Shown here piece after piece: positions 40,234 through 53,400 of a stretch of DNA of 64,000 bases (the first letter of the stretch is position 1; each line of letters opens with the position of its first letter). The notes below the pieces were generated by a model, which saw only the letters and a program-made list of their open reading frames with translations, did not search any database and was not told where the DNA came from. Source of the stretch: Luscinia megarhynchos. Lineage: Eukaryota; Chordata; Aves; Passeriformes; Turdidae. The stretch lies in the NCBI GenBank assembly GCA_034336665.1, contig CM067592.1:35963889-36027888 (forward strand), read 5' to 3'. A program made the translations under genes and the position numbers.

Positions 40234-40861
40234 TATAGTCAACTACTCACTTGTTCACAAAGGTGTATAGGTTGTAATGGCTGCTGTGATATGTAGAATT
40301 CGAAAGTTTGTTTCTAAAATGTCCTTGTTTTTTCCAGCTGCCACTCATCTCAGCCAATTAAAACAGAAATATTCCTGTTACCTGCCAGACATCCCTAATT
40401 AACATATTTCAGTTCTTTTCTAAATTGGGTCGAGAGAGAACTTTGCCTTACTTAAAGGGTAATTTTCATTGATTGTACATGTTCTGAGCATGATGAAGGC
40501 TATACAGTAATTTCCTGGAACTGCTGCACACAAAACTGCGTAAAAGTTTTCCTGGAATTATTACCAGTGACTTTTAGTGACTAACACCCTGAGAAAGGTA
40601 CAGCACAAAGCTATTAGATATGTGCTGACATCCAGTGGGTAGCTTGTGAGGGTGAGAAATTGAGTCATGCCACTAATGCTTCATTCACTTGTCACCTTCA
40701 TTAGTTCTAACCTATTGTGCACTGTCATTCTGATAACTTTAAAGAAAGTTAAACTCTTTTTTGCAAGACCTTTGAGACAGCTACCTCCACACAGACTTCA
40801 ACTGTTATTCATGAATTGACAAAATGTTCACTTACATCTTTGAGTCTATAGGTGTAGGATG

Positions 40862-41943
40862 TGTACTGGGTTTATGTGGCCAGGTTTTGGTAGTGAAGGG
40901 GGTGAGGTAAGTATGCTACTGAGGGTCTTCTTTGAGAAATTACTGGAAGCTTCCTCCATGTCCAATGGAGCCAATGCCAGCTGGCTCAACTATGGACTTG
41001 CTACTGACCCAAGCTGAGCCCATCAATGACAGTGGTAATGCCTCTGTGATAACTATTTAAGAAATGGGAAAAAACTTACTGCAGAAGCAGCCTAAAGAGA
41101 AGGGTGAGAACATATGAGAGAAAGTCCATGTGGGGAGGTCCATGGGCATGCAGAGATCCACCTGCAGCATGCAGAAAAGACCCACCCCAGACCAGGTGGA
41201 TGCTCAAAGGAAGCGGGGACCTTGTGGGAAACCCACTTTGGAACAGGCTCCAGGCAAGACCCATAACCCCATGGAAAGAAGAGTTCGTGCTGGAGCAGGG
41301 TCCTGGTGGGTCTGTGGAGAGAGGAGTCCACACTGGAGCAGATGGGCTGGCAGGACCTTTGACCCCATTGGGGATTAACACTGAAACAGCCTGTTTCTGA
41401 AGGACTGCACTCCATGGAAGGGACACATGCTGGAGCAGTTCATTAAAAACTGCAGCCCATGGAAGGACTCAAAGGACCCACATTGGATAAGTTTGTGGGG
41501 AACTGTCCACTGCAATCCTACAATAGAACAGATGAGGACTGTGGGGATTCGCTTCCTGAGCTGGAAAGAGGGGTAGAGAAAACCTGTGATGAACTGACCA
41601 CAACCCCAATTCCTCATCACTCTGGGCTGCTAAATGGTAGGGATGGAGGTAGAGAAAATCACAGGTAAAACTAATCGCAGGGCACAGAGGGAGTGTTTTT
41701 AAGATTTGGGTTTTTTTCCTCTGTACTCTACTCTGAATGGATCAGCATTAAATTAAATTAATCTTCCCCAAATTAAGTCAGTTTTGCCTATGACAGTACT
41801 TGGTCAGTAATCTCTCCCTCTCACTATCTCAAGCCATAAACCTTTCATTGGATCTTCTCTTGCCTGTACAGCAGAGGAGGAGAAGGATAGAGCAACTTTG
41901 GTGGCACCTGGCATCCATCTCACCACAAGGTCAACCCATCACA
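40862..41943 (+). mobile_element. Solo LTR of avian endogenous retroviral type, plus strand
   Basis: It starts TGTACTGGGTTTATGTGGCC and ends GGTGGCACCTGGCATCCATC then AAGGTCAACCCATCACA, giving the TG...CA ends expected of an LTR about 1.08 kb long. The middle holds a chain of related motifs such as CTGGAGCAG and CTGCA..CCATGGAAGGAC. Open frames here on both strands (41076-41426) are by-products of this composition. I found no matching target duplication and no internal genes, so it is a solo LTR. Confidence 0.85.
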
Positions 41944-44220
41944 TGCTAGCAAGCATTTGATTAAATCAAATGTTTCTTTTGAGGTCTGTGATGCAGACTT
42001 ATTGCCACTGCTATTGTGAGAAATGAGTTCCTGGGCATTGATAGTTCAAAGTCCAAGCTGCCAGGGTAACTCCAAGCTGGTGAAATGCACTATTCCATTT
42101 TCATGTTGAGAGAAACACAAAGAGTTCTGCACAGGACCCCTAGCAACATCACAAGAACAGAGGGAAAATATGATGATACGTTATGGTACTTGGTAGCAAT
42201 CCTCTCCTGCTTTCACTGCTCTTTCTGCTACACTTAAGATGTAATGTCCCACATATATTGTCGTTTGATTAAGCAATCATCAAACCAGGTGGGCAATCGC
42301 TTTGAGCAGGTATAGAGATATATCATATATACTCTGCAAAAATTTTCTTCCACCTAATCCAGCTAGAGAGAAGTCAAAAAGGAAGAGAAACACACTGCAT
42401 CTCTTCTGCAGGAGGAAGGCTGCTACCTTTAGCTATATGAAAGGCTTTTTGAACAGTTTATGTATGATTGTATTTACTAGTACAAGTAGCCCTTTTACCC
42501 AGCATACAATTGTGAAATGGAAAGAGCAGCCATTTCAAAAGACTGTTGTTAAATTGAGCATGGTAGGGAGCAGAAAAGAGGGAGAGTGCCAGTGATGATT
42601 TGTAAACGGAGGACATGAGGTGTGCACTTCTTGACAGCGAGAACTAATGTTCCTGATTAACTTTCCTTGAAATAATATTACAGATTCTAAACTTACTTGA
42701 AATCTAAACCCTGCTATAACCAGAATGCTGGATAAAAATTGTGGAACAAATCCATACATTTTCTTTAGGATGGGTTCACATTAAATATATGAGCATATAT
42801 CTGTCCTAATCAGGATTATAAACATTCTTTAAAACAACTGAAAATTGAGAATGGCATATAGTCTCCTAAACGCAGGTGGGTGAGGCCAAAGAAAAGCACC
42901 TAACAATACATGACCAGAGATAAAAAAATCACAAGTAGAAGCAATACTGACATTTATAACTTTTCTGGGGATTAAGTTAATAAACTGAGCTTTACAGGAA
43001 GCTAGCACTTTCACAGTAAGTTCAAATAAACACCCCCTGGAAATAGCTGTACTAGCAGCTGTCTACGTTAATGAACTTGGATTTCCTGGAAAAGATTCTG
43101 CAGTAATTAGTGGAAGATTGAAAAGTTAGTAATTGCTTTACCTGAATAGACCATCTGCAGAATTTTTATTTGCAGAATGTGTCAGAATTTTCCAATGTTC
43201 CTGTGCTTTAATTCTGACCTTTTTCCCCAAGCCTTTAGCATTAACGATGTCATAGGATAGTAATTGCTCTCCCTCTCTCTCCCCCTCTATCTCTGCACAG
43301 AACTTATCAGTTTTCAAGCCCATGAAAGTTCTGAAGCTTAAAATCATAACACACTTTCTTCTTCAAGGGCATCCTGTAAAGGTCTCCTACATTAAACTTG
43401 CTTGAAAGGCAATAGTCATGGTATGGACCTGATTTTTTCTGCATTTGATAATGGTCAAATGTGTATAAAAGTTCCTGATTGGTGACTCCAGGATCAATTT
43501 TCACAATGGTTAAAAACATAAGATATAGAAGAATTAATACAGGAAGCTTTATTTGGAGTCTGGACATTTTCATTCAGACGAGTTAACTCTAAACAGGGAC
43601 CAACTTCCTGCACTTTCCTGTGGGCAGAAGAAGGACTGTGGCACAGAGTGGCTAGCCCCCAGTCTGGATGCTTGAGTGGCCAAGCTGATGAGGTAGAACA
43701 GGTTTGCAGCTCAGTTCATGCGCAGCTATAGCTACATAAGTACAGGTAGGAATATATATATGTATATGTATGTATCTATATATGTGTATATACATAGTTA
43801 TCTTGGTGGAAAATACAGATTTCTCAGAAGAGCAATTTCTCTTCATGGAGTAAAGACTTCTTTGCCATCAAAAAGGGCAGAAATACTATTAGAAGTTGAT
43901 GGCAACTCTGAATATTATTTCTAGTTCATAGATTTCTATAGGCGGCAGCCAAATCTTCTGAATCTGATTTACTTCATGCCTATAGTAGTTTAATCTGGCA
44001 AATTAGTCAATTTCAGGGTAGAAATAAAAGGAGGAGAATAAGGCTTAGAAATGTTCTTCTATTCTGATTTGTAGTGGGAGAAGAACTCTGCAACAAGACC
44101 TGTCTTCCATTTATCCCAGTTCAATTTATAAATAATTCCAAGCAAGTCAGAGGAACTGGGCTAGTAAGAGATGAAAAATAAAGACTGCATGGGGGAAATT
44201 CACACTCTTTGTAGTGAAGG
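41944..44220. other. Sequence downstream of SLC28A3, nothing recognised but a TA/TG simple repeat
   Basis: It holds an alternating TA/TG repeat at 43747-43797 and a CT-rich stretch at 43268-43295. Part of it may be 3' UTR if a distal poly(A) site is used. Confidence 0.5.
43747..43797 (+). repeat. Alternating (TA/TG)n microsatellite
   Basis: Tracts of TATATATATG, TATATGTATG and TGTGTATATACATA form an alternating purine-pyrimidine run. Confidence 0.85.
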
Positions 44221-44223
44221 AAA

Positions 44224-44229
44224 TTTATT
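44224..44229 (-). promoter_or_regulatory. SLC28A3: Candidate SLC28A3 poly(A) signal AATAAA
   Basis: The minus strand reads AATAAA about 72 bases after the stop codon, the first such hexamer downstream. A GAGTGTG stretch follows shortly after. Longer 3' UTRs using further signals cannot be excluded from sequence alone. Confidence 0.5.
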
Positions 44230-44300
44230 TCCTTTTTTTCCAAGGAACACAGTTCTTATTTATGATCTAACCTAACCTGTCAAAAATATTAAAACTTAAC

Positions 44301-44403
44301 CTAAGTGCAATGAAAAGCAGGTTGACCCAGTATTTGGCAACACATTTTCCAGGAATTCAGACTGTAGTTTCCTCCAGGGAAGATCACCTCCGAATGATTT
44401 GCA
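44301..44403 (-). CDS. SLC28A3: SLC28A3 terminal coding exon L with stop codon
   Basis: This exon has 103 bases: one base finishing serine, 33 codons and TAG. A strong pyrimidine tract and CCCCAG acceptor precede it (TTTATTTCCTTCCCCAG). The peptide [20 protein letters not shown] then [13 protein letters not shown] matches the human CNT3 tail around GEVIPGGNHSLYSLKGCC, in the same phase left by exon K. NHS and NYS are potential N-glycosylation sites. The human protein runs about seven residues further. Confidence 0.92.
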
Positions 44404-47400
44404 CTGGGGAAGGAAATAAAGCAGAAATCAGATAAAATTCCTTTTCAGAGAATCACAGAATTTTGTCATGGGAACCTCTCTCTGCAGTATATGTATATAT
44501 ACACACACATATGCACATGGGAACACACACTTTTCTCCAAAGCAACTTTAGATATGTTAAAATTTTCATGAGAAACAAAACAGAGAGAAGACTTTCCAAA
44601 CATCAGCCAAGTGCCATATCCAGATGTTCTCCCGTTTTTATGAGGATAATTTCTGTTTTTCTCTATGAAGCCCTCATGCCTCTGGTATATCTCCCTAGAT
44701 AACTAAAATGTTTGAGGGTATCATTTCTGTATTCAATATCTTTTTTACTTTCAAAGCATCTGCTTAACATTTGTTCTGCTGAAAATAGAGCAGGTTCTTG
44801 TCTTCGTAGCAACCTGATAGAGTTGAAATTACTGTGATGAGCAAAAGTTGGAGTAATGAAGAAATAAGAATGATTGATTATACCCAGAGATTATTTTTTC
44901 TGTCTAAGTTCTGTTTTCAGTATCAAGGGAAAAGGGTGAATTAAGAGCATTTATTTCTGAAGTAATAAGTTGTGAAAATAGGGGAAAAAAAGCAAAAAAA
45001 ATCCATACCAACAACAATAAAACCAAACCAAACCAATCAAACAAACAAACAAACAAAAAAAAAGAAAAAACCCCAAAACTCCAAACAGACAAACAAAAAA
45101 GAACATCCACACACAAAAAAACAAAACCAAAACCAAAAAGCAGCACATTAGGATAAATCTGAAAGGTTCTTGCCATAACCTAAATACATAGACCTTTGGT
45201 TCTTTGTGAGATAGTGTTAAGTGCATCTGAATATATTCCTTATTTAGTATCAGTATTTCTTTCTTCTCTGCCTTGGATATTGGATAGAGAGCTGTGAAAT
45301 ACAATTTATCTTTAAATATTTTTCTACTTTAAATGCATGTAAAGCTTTCTGTAATAGGCCTGATTACTATTATCTTCGGTCACATTACAGACAGAAGAGG
45401 GAAGGGAGGGAAAGGCTCCTGACTGTTTTTCAGTTATTGCTATCCTCACATACGATGTTAACATTACATTAGTTCAAATATTTGATTTATTTTTTTGTTA
45501 GTATTTGAGATAAACCAAAAATCATTGAGTCCATTTCCTGACCCTGCACAGCACCACCCCCAAGAGTGACACCATGTGCCTGAGAGCACTGTCAAATGCT
45601 TCTGGAACTCTGTCAGGCTGGTGCTGTGACCACTGCCCTGGGGAGCCTGTTCCAGTGTCCAAACACTCTCTGGGGGAAGAAGCTCTTTCTGATACCCACC
45701 CTAAACCTCCCCTAGGTATTTACAACTTCAGGCCATTGCCTTAGATCCTATCAATGGTCAGCACAGAGGAGAGATCAGTGCTTGACCTTCCTCTCATGAG
45801 GAGATTTCAACAAAGATTTGAATTGTCTGTTGGTTCTGTAGGTGTTTGTCATGCAACAGAAAAATTCCCCAAGAAGAGGAGAATTATTCAACAGCACTAA
45901 AATAGCCATTCTTCTAAAAGATGCTAGTTGACTGAAAGCAGATGCCTAAGAAAAAAGGCTAAATACAAAAAAAAGAAAAAAATAGGTTTTCAGAGAAGAT
46001 ATGAGCTCCCTAAATTTTACTCAGAGGATAAAGTGTTCACAATACCTGGTGAAGAGACGCTGGCAGCATTCAACTAGCTCTGTGCTGTTGGGAGGGAAAT
46101 CTGTGAAGTTGGAAGCATTTCCTAATAAAATATGGCAGGGAACTTCCATACCAGGGACAGTCAGCATTCCTGTGAAGCAAGTTACAATTTTCTTAATGAG
46201 TAATGGAAGAGGAAGATAAGACTTGAGAATGTTAGTCATGGGGTCATGATCAAATGAACCATCCTGGCTCATGCAAAATCACCATTTAAGGAGATTGTGT
46301 AAAGGTACAAGGTCAAAACCCTTGAACTGCAGGACTTCTAATCTTCAATTTTAAAGAACTGAATTAAGGAGCAACCACAGCAATTTATTTACTTTTTATA
46401 TGTAGAAATGAAACTACAGCAACTTGTTACACTTGGATACTTTTGGTTTTCTTCCCCACTGCTGGGTCAGTGTGCTTTCATCAACCAAAATGAAGCTATG
46501 CTGCATTTATAGATGTGCAAGTAGATACAGAACCTCTATTTTGCTTTAAACTGAGTTTGCTTTGATAGATATTCTCTAAAATTTCTTATAAATACTAATG
46601 TCATCAGTCACTAGAGTAATGGAGACACAAAAGTATGAAAGTAATAGCTCCTTCTATATGCAATGTTATGGAACTTGGGCATATTTTTAATATATTCTTA
46701 TCCTAACTGGAGTAATAGAAGTTGCTTGACTTTTCTACTTTCTCCTGAGCATAAGGAAAGCATTTGCCATGGCAGGAGTGGGCGGAATGCAATTTTCTTT
46801 CCAAAGCATATTCTATTATCTTGGAGAGATTTTCTCAGTGGCTGTTCACAATATTATTCTTAAGATCAGTATTGTGAAATGACACATTTTAGTAGGGCTT
46901 CCTGGTTCCTCAGTTATGCAGAGTAGTGTCATGTATTAAAATATTACGGATGGCTGTGAGACTAATGCTATTTTAAGTGTGCTGTTCTGTAGCCTTCAGA
47001 AAACAGTGTGGGTTTATCTTTAAAATGTGTATGTTTCTGCTGCTACCATGAACACAAAGGTGTAGAGAGGTTGTGGTAGAAAGAGACATTGTGGTTTTAG
47101 CTGCACAAACTACCAAGATCTTTCTTTGTTGTTGAAATATGAGTGCTTTAACCTCCACGATAAAATTTTGTATATTACATGCTCAGGAAAGAGAACTGGA
47201 AAAGGGATTATGAAATACTGAGAATAAATTTTACCTACTGAAACATATAAATTAATTAATCTTTTGAACAATAATTTGTTCTTTTTAATTTACTTCCTAA
47301 AATGACTGTTGGATTGTGATTGTTTGCTCAGATTGAAGCTGAAATTTTGAAAATATGGGTCAGCTGTGGAGTCCCATTTTAGGACCATTTCACGAGCCTA

Positions 47401-50400
47401 AGTGCTGTGTGGAAATAATATCCACTCAAAATATTGGTTTACCATTATGACAAAGAATTGTTCAGGTTCTCTCTTACTCTTTCTTTTTTACACCCTTTCA
47501 TTCCACTTTTCTGTTTCTTTTCCAAAATTAGTTCTCTATTCCCATACCTAGTGGTGTGGAGGAGGGATTGTAATTCACCTATAATATGCTTTGTTTATGA
47601 GTCGTGTATTCTGTACAGACAAACAAACAAACTAAAAAAACCCCAGCAAAAAACTCTGGCATTAAAACACCATACCACCCTCCCAAAAACACAGGCATAA
47701 CGGAAGAATTAAAATCTTTTCATGTTTTCATATTCTAGTTTTCAAGAACCTTCTGTCTCATATCAACTTTTAATCCTGCCAAGCACAAAAATACACGTGA
47801 CAGGGGCAGGATATAGTATGGTGCTGGTGCAGTGCCATGTGGTGGTCACTGACTGTAGGGGACACCAAACTCAAGCACTGTACCTGCGACACAGGCCGTC
47901 ATGAAACATGCCACAGTTCCTGCAATCATTGCTCTGAAAGCACTGTCGGCTATTTCCTTCTTTTTTGAGGGAGCAATGCTTGCTATGAAGAAAAACAAAG
48001 TGCATGTCAAACAGAAATACATATAAGGAAGGTGAATCTGCCAGCTTTTGCCCCCATAGGAGTTATTTACCACCCTGCATTTTAAACTAAGGGAAGCATG
48101 GAGGAAAAATGTCACATTTTTTAGTGGATTATTTGAAACCCAAGTGCCAGTGTTGACTCTCTCTGTTAAGAGGGTGGCTTATATATAAAATGCTAACTTT
48201 TGTTTGCTTTGGCAGTTTGCATGTCTGTGCTGGATTGTGCCCTTGAGAAGAGTCTGGCCCCATGGCTGGGTCTTGCTCCTCTATGCTGCCCCACTACTGG
48301 CACTGCAGAGCCCACTGTGGCTTCAGGCTAAAGAGGACTGCCAGCAATTCTGGTTGCCTGATGAGGAACTGAGGTGGTTTCTCAATTTTTCCTTTTTCCA
48401 TTGAGATCTGAAAACCATTTTTTTTTTTAATTCTTTCCCTATACGCCTACTTCATATAGGTGTTATTTTTACAGGAAATGGCCAAATTCATCGTTCAAAG
48501 CAGCATGCTGTGGAGCTGATCTGCTCCTCCTGAAGCTTGTGGGTAGTAGTAGCTCAAGCTCATGTTTGAGGGCTAAACAGGGAAGGCTATCAGAATGGCT
48601 TGGTTCCTTCCCCTTGCCTTCAGCACCTCTCCCAGTACCTCCACACCAAAACCTGTGCCCCTCTGGGTGCCCTTCCATTCACAGCTGAGTGCTAGGCCTT
48701 GGCAGAGCAGCTGCTCAGACCCTAATGTTAGTAAGCTTCACTCCCAGCCTGTTCCTTTGGGTGCTTTTTTTGGGATTTGCTCTACAAACAACTGTGAGAG
48801 TGGTTCTTACTCAGGCCTCCTATTACCAGTCCCAGGGAGCCAAAGTTGGCAAAGCCACAGAGAGCATAGGTGGCGATGACTTCAGAGCGAACCTGAAAAG
48901 CAAAGACATGCCCTCTGAGTGGTTTGAAACAGCTCATTGTGATTTAAAGGTCTGAGAACATGGCACTGTGGCTCTGGGTACAAAAATAACTGTTTTGCCT
49001 GCTTGGTGCCCAAAGTGTGGCTTTCATAAAGGTAGACTTGTTCCCTTATTGAAAGTCACAGGCTTTTACACCCACCGCCCATGTGAGGACTCACAAACCA
49101 TATGATGATTTTATCTTTCACATATACTGTTGTGCCTTTTTGAAGTGAGTACTAGTAATTAAAGAAAAAAAAAAAACCCTTATCTTACTAGTGGCAATTT
49201 AGCTGCTGTTTTCTGAAAGCATGAGTCAGAGAGCTATAACTCAACTTGTTTTTCACAGCTGGATGCTTCTATTAAACTCTTTTGAAACCTCAGGTTTTGG
49301 TATGCATTCCTGACTTCTTTGTCCCTGAAGAAGCAGAGGGCTCTACATACAAAGCTGCTTTGTGCATGCTCCACTCCGTGCAAAGAAGGCAAATGGGTCT
49401 TCTACAAAGTGGATACATTGATGTGTTGACAGGCAGGGAGGGACATCACCATTTTGGAATCCCCATCAACAGCTCATTTCCATACTGACTTCTGCCACCT
49501 TTCTCGCCTTGGGTAACACCCTCCAAGCCTGGACCTCAGAGCAGACACAAGGTAATTGCTTTGCTTCCACGGAGGGACCCTTCACAGGACACCAAATAAC
49601 TTCACGTGAAATCAGGCTACAAACCTTGCAAGCCTTCAAACAAATGTAGTTCAAACATTTTGAGAAAGGAGGCAACATATCTCAGCAAATGGATTTTTGT
49701 TCCCCTGGCAGCTCTGAATTCCTATTTACTGTGGTTTAGGTTCAAGCTGAAAATGAGCGAGTGTTCTAGCAGGTTTCCTGTTTATTAGGAGTTTCTTTGG
49801 TTTAATTCCTCCTTTATGAACATCAATTTGGAGGTACTTTCAATCAATCTGTACAAATGCAGGAAAATGTTTTTCAAGTACACACTTTACCAGCTTTTCC
49901 TAGAAAAAGCTCTGTGTACTCTGATCTCCCTGCTTTCATTTGCACTGTCCTAGCTCCGAAAACAGGAAGCCATGTAATTAATGACTCAGGTGAAGACACT
50001 TGTTTGCTCAGTCTGAGTGAATATCTGTGTGTGGATGAATTAGAGAGCTCTGCAGCTGAAGAGAAATTAAAAATGGAAGCCAAGCAGACCCTCACCTGAA
50101 CCCTTGTGCTGTAATTATAATGGGTACTAGCCAATTTTTACCAGTGTTATGAATCAAAATTGTTTATATTTCTCAGAGCTTTTTGCCATGGAGGGTAATA
50201 CAGCTCTTTATAGGTACTGGAAATGAATGTGGAAGTTCTATATGACATCTTATTGGGAAGAAAAAGTGAAATAAAGTTTCTAGGATCTGCGTTTTAAGGC
50301 TGCATTTCATACTTAAAAACTCTTATTCACTCATGCAGGAATACAGCGTCATATTCCCATAGTAAAAGGAAGCACAGCAATAGCAAAACACATCAAAGGT

Positions 50401-53400
50401 CACTGTAGCCCAGGGTTCTATTGCTAGGAATTTCAGGAACACTGGTAATGGATGCTCAGGCAAGGGTGTGAATATTTCAGACCATCTGGCTTTCTACCTC
50501 CACATGTGAAATATGTTCTGTTAATCAGGAATGCAAGTGGTCAGGAATTTGGTTTTGGTTTTTAATATAAGAGATATCCACACCATCCCAGCTGATTCCA
50601 AGAAGTAAGTAAGAACTGTACAAAATACTTTCTAATTCAGGGCTTCTCTACAGTGATAATCTGTCTTGATTTGAGAAAGAACGATCAGTGGAGATCCAAA
50701 GTTGGATACCATGTTTTTTGTTATCTGTGCTCAGGATGAATTCAGCATGTGCTGTGTGTGTGAATGCCAGATAGTGGAGCTGTCACGTCTGCAAAGGTCA
50801 GTTTTGGTCACTTTGCATGACCTTTGGCCCCATGCACATATGCAAGATGCTCTTAGCATTGCCTTCCTCAGGGCACTGTAGTAGGATCTACTGCTTGCCC
50901 AACAACTTATGTCTGTTGGGTAAACTGTGAATGAGACATGGGACAAGGCTGAGATTGATTGAGACAGACTGGTTGGACTCAGTGTGGCAAGGGAGGTGTA
51001 TAACATGTCTTTTATTACTGCCCTCTGTGGAGAGAACAACAGCCTACTGCAAAGGTGTGCCAGTAATGCCACCTGCTAGAGCTTGCTGCATGCCTCTCTT
51101 CCAAGTTTAATGTTTGGACAAACCTCTAAGCACAGGGGGATCTTCAAGTTCTTCTTCAGGGCTTCTTTGGGAGAGTAGGTCATAGAGAAGTGCTGAGAAT
51201 CAGGTAAGAAACTTGCCTTGAAGACAGCCTCTGTCTTAAGTGTAGTGTCCTGCGGGACACTGCATGTTTCCCAAACCCACCCCCTTCTGTTTGTATGCTT
51301 GTTCAAGACAGCTAGGGCAATAACAGTCACAGCAACTTCACAGAGCAACTTCATGATTCCACTTTCATAATTGAACTCTGTTGTTCAAAAACACATCTTA
51401 AAAAACAAGTTGAGTTTCAACATTGGAGTACTTTATCAAATAAATCTGTAGAACAGAAAATAGTACTTACTGTCATATACTGTTTCACACCATTAATGTA
51501 CATGCTTCCACCCTTTTTTCGGTTTTGAATCAGCTTTGAAAGGCGCTCATAAGCCAAAAATTCATTGAAGAAAGTTTTGTAACCTAGTAGTCCACCAACA
51601 ATAAAACTGTCTTCCCAGTCTACTCCCATCATGAAAGAGAATGGCATGAAGACATAAGCACAAATGTTCTGCAAAATGTATAAGAAGGTCAAAAGACATG
51701 GTCAAAGAACAATAGCAGGCAGTAAGTTCTTTCAACTTAAAATAAGGATGGTTTTATTTTAGCAAATTGGAAAGCTTGCCTTGACTTTTTCCTGCCATGA
51801 ACTCTGGGAGTGTTTTTAGTTGTCAGGAATGCTTGAGTAACTTTAAAACATTAATCCAGACTCTAGATGTAACAAAATATTATTATATGCCACTAATTTT
51901 ATGTCTAAAATAAAGCAATGGTTTTTGTGCCTTCTTTTCCCTCAATAATGGCTTCAAATTAGGCATGGTGTTTGATGAAAAGAAGGAAGATTGTACTAAA
52001 AGAGCTGATAAGAGAAGTGAGGATTCTAATTCTTCTGCTGATTGAATCAAATGTGTTAATGAACATGCTTAATTATTACGTTATTGGACTCCAACTGGTG
52101 TAAACAAAAGAGTTGTCTCTGCATAAAATCTGTGCATCTGACACAATTAAAGCTGTATCTATTTTTTCCTGGCATTAGAAGATTTATGCAAACTGAAAAA
52201 GAAATCGCATATCACCGTATAGCTTATTTCTATATGAGAGAAAATAGCTCCAGCTGAGAAAGGGTTCAGTCAGATTGTCCTTAGGGAATGTAACAGAGGA
52301 CTTTAGGCAGTTACTATTTCTGGCTGTTTCTCTGCCCACAAAAGGTTACACACTAGTGTCTCCCCTAGGGGAAGATTGGCTGCATGCATCATGTCTGTGT
52401 GTCTCAATTCCTTGTGGACTTGCTACTTGTCCAAATCTTACACCACCCAGCAGTTACGAAAATACGAGGCCCTGATGAGTATGCCTGAGGCATGCATACT
52501 TGTGCCTTTCCTCAGCTGCGGGTGTCTGGGGCACAGCGAGATATCTGTGAAAGCTTGACAGGGTAATAACTTAGTATTGCTGAAGCCATATGTTATGAGT
52601 GGCTATTCACCTCTGCAGCACCTTTAACACAAGTTATATCCATGTTTCTCACAGGGCTTTTATTAGGCTCTTGCAAAACAGAAAGGCCGAAACCACTGAA
52701 ACTGGGTGATTGAATTGGGTCAAAAATTACATATAGACCTAGGTTCGAACAGAAGTCCTGTTTGAAGCCCATTAGCTCTGTTGAGATATTTGAGTACAGT
52801 TTTACATTTTAATCGCATTGAGAACTAAGTCGGGTTTCAGGCAAGTCCAGCCTTTCCCCAGTGTCCCGAGGTTCATCCTAGTGAGCATCAAGGGTTTGAT
52901 AGGACCTTCTGAAGCTAAAGCCACTTTTATGTTTAGCTGAAGGAGATGCTAATGGCTTGGCAAGTATGTAACTAGCAGCTGTGCTGCACTGCCAAGTCAG
53001 AGAAGGCAGGTGCTAGCCTACTCTGTATAAACATACCCTGTGGGCTGGCAAGAAATCCGCAGAGGGAAACTATATGCCAACTAATTGATATAGATAGAAG
53101 TACTTACATGGCAAAAAATTTTTTACTTTAATTGTTAAGAAATTTTTCAGAACATACAAATAAGATGCACGTTTAGATCATGTTAAAACACAAAATGAGA
53201 ACAAAAAAAACCCAACTACAAGCAAACCACACACACACTTAAATTTGAGAAAGACATATTATGCATGTATGTTAGCTGGAAGAACCTGGAGACCATACCT
53301 CAAAGCTCAGCTGTGGATAGTCAAACAAATTGCCCACCCAAGAAAGGGCGGAGTCAAGGAAGCTCAGCAGGGCAAGGAAGGAGATCACATTCACGGCGAT

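Noticed and set aside
41076..41426. Several overlapping open frames of 82-116 codons on both strands.
   Set aside because: All fall inside the solo LTR at 40862-41943 and follow its repeated motifs, with no protein family match.
44904..45304. Hydrophobic minus-strand frames of 90 and 117 codons resembling a membrane protein.
   Set aside because: They come from the (CAAA)n and poly(A) tract read in reverse (Phe, Leu, Val and Trp codons) and sit in an SLC28A3 intron.
46021..46272. An 83-codon frame taken as the final SLC28A3 exon with stop at 46021.
   Set aside because: Only 46046-46169 is coding. The upstream part is intron and the downstream residues follow a splice donor; the conserved tail is at 44301-44403.
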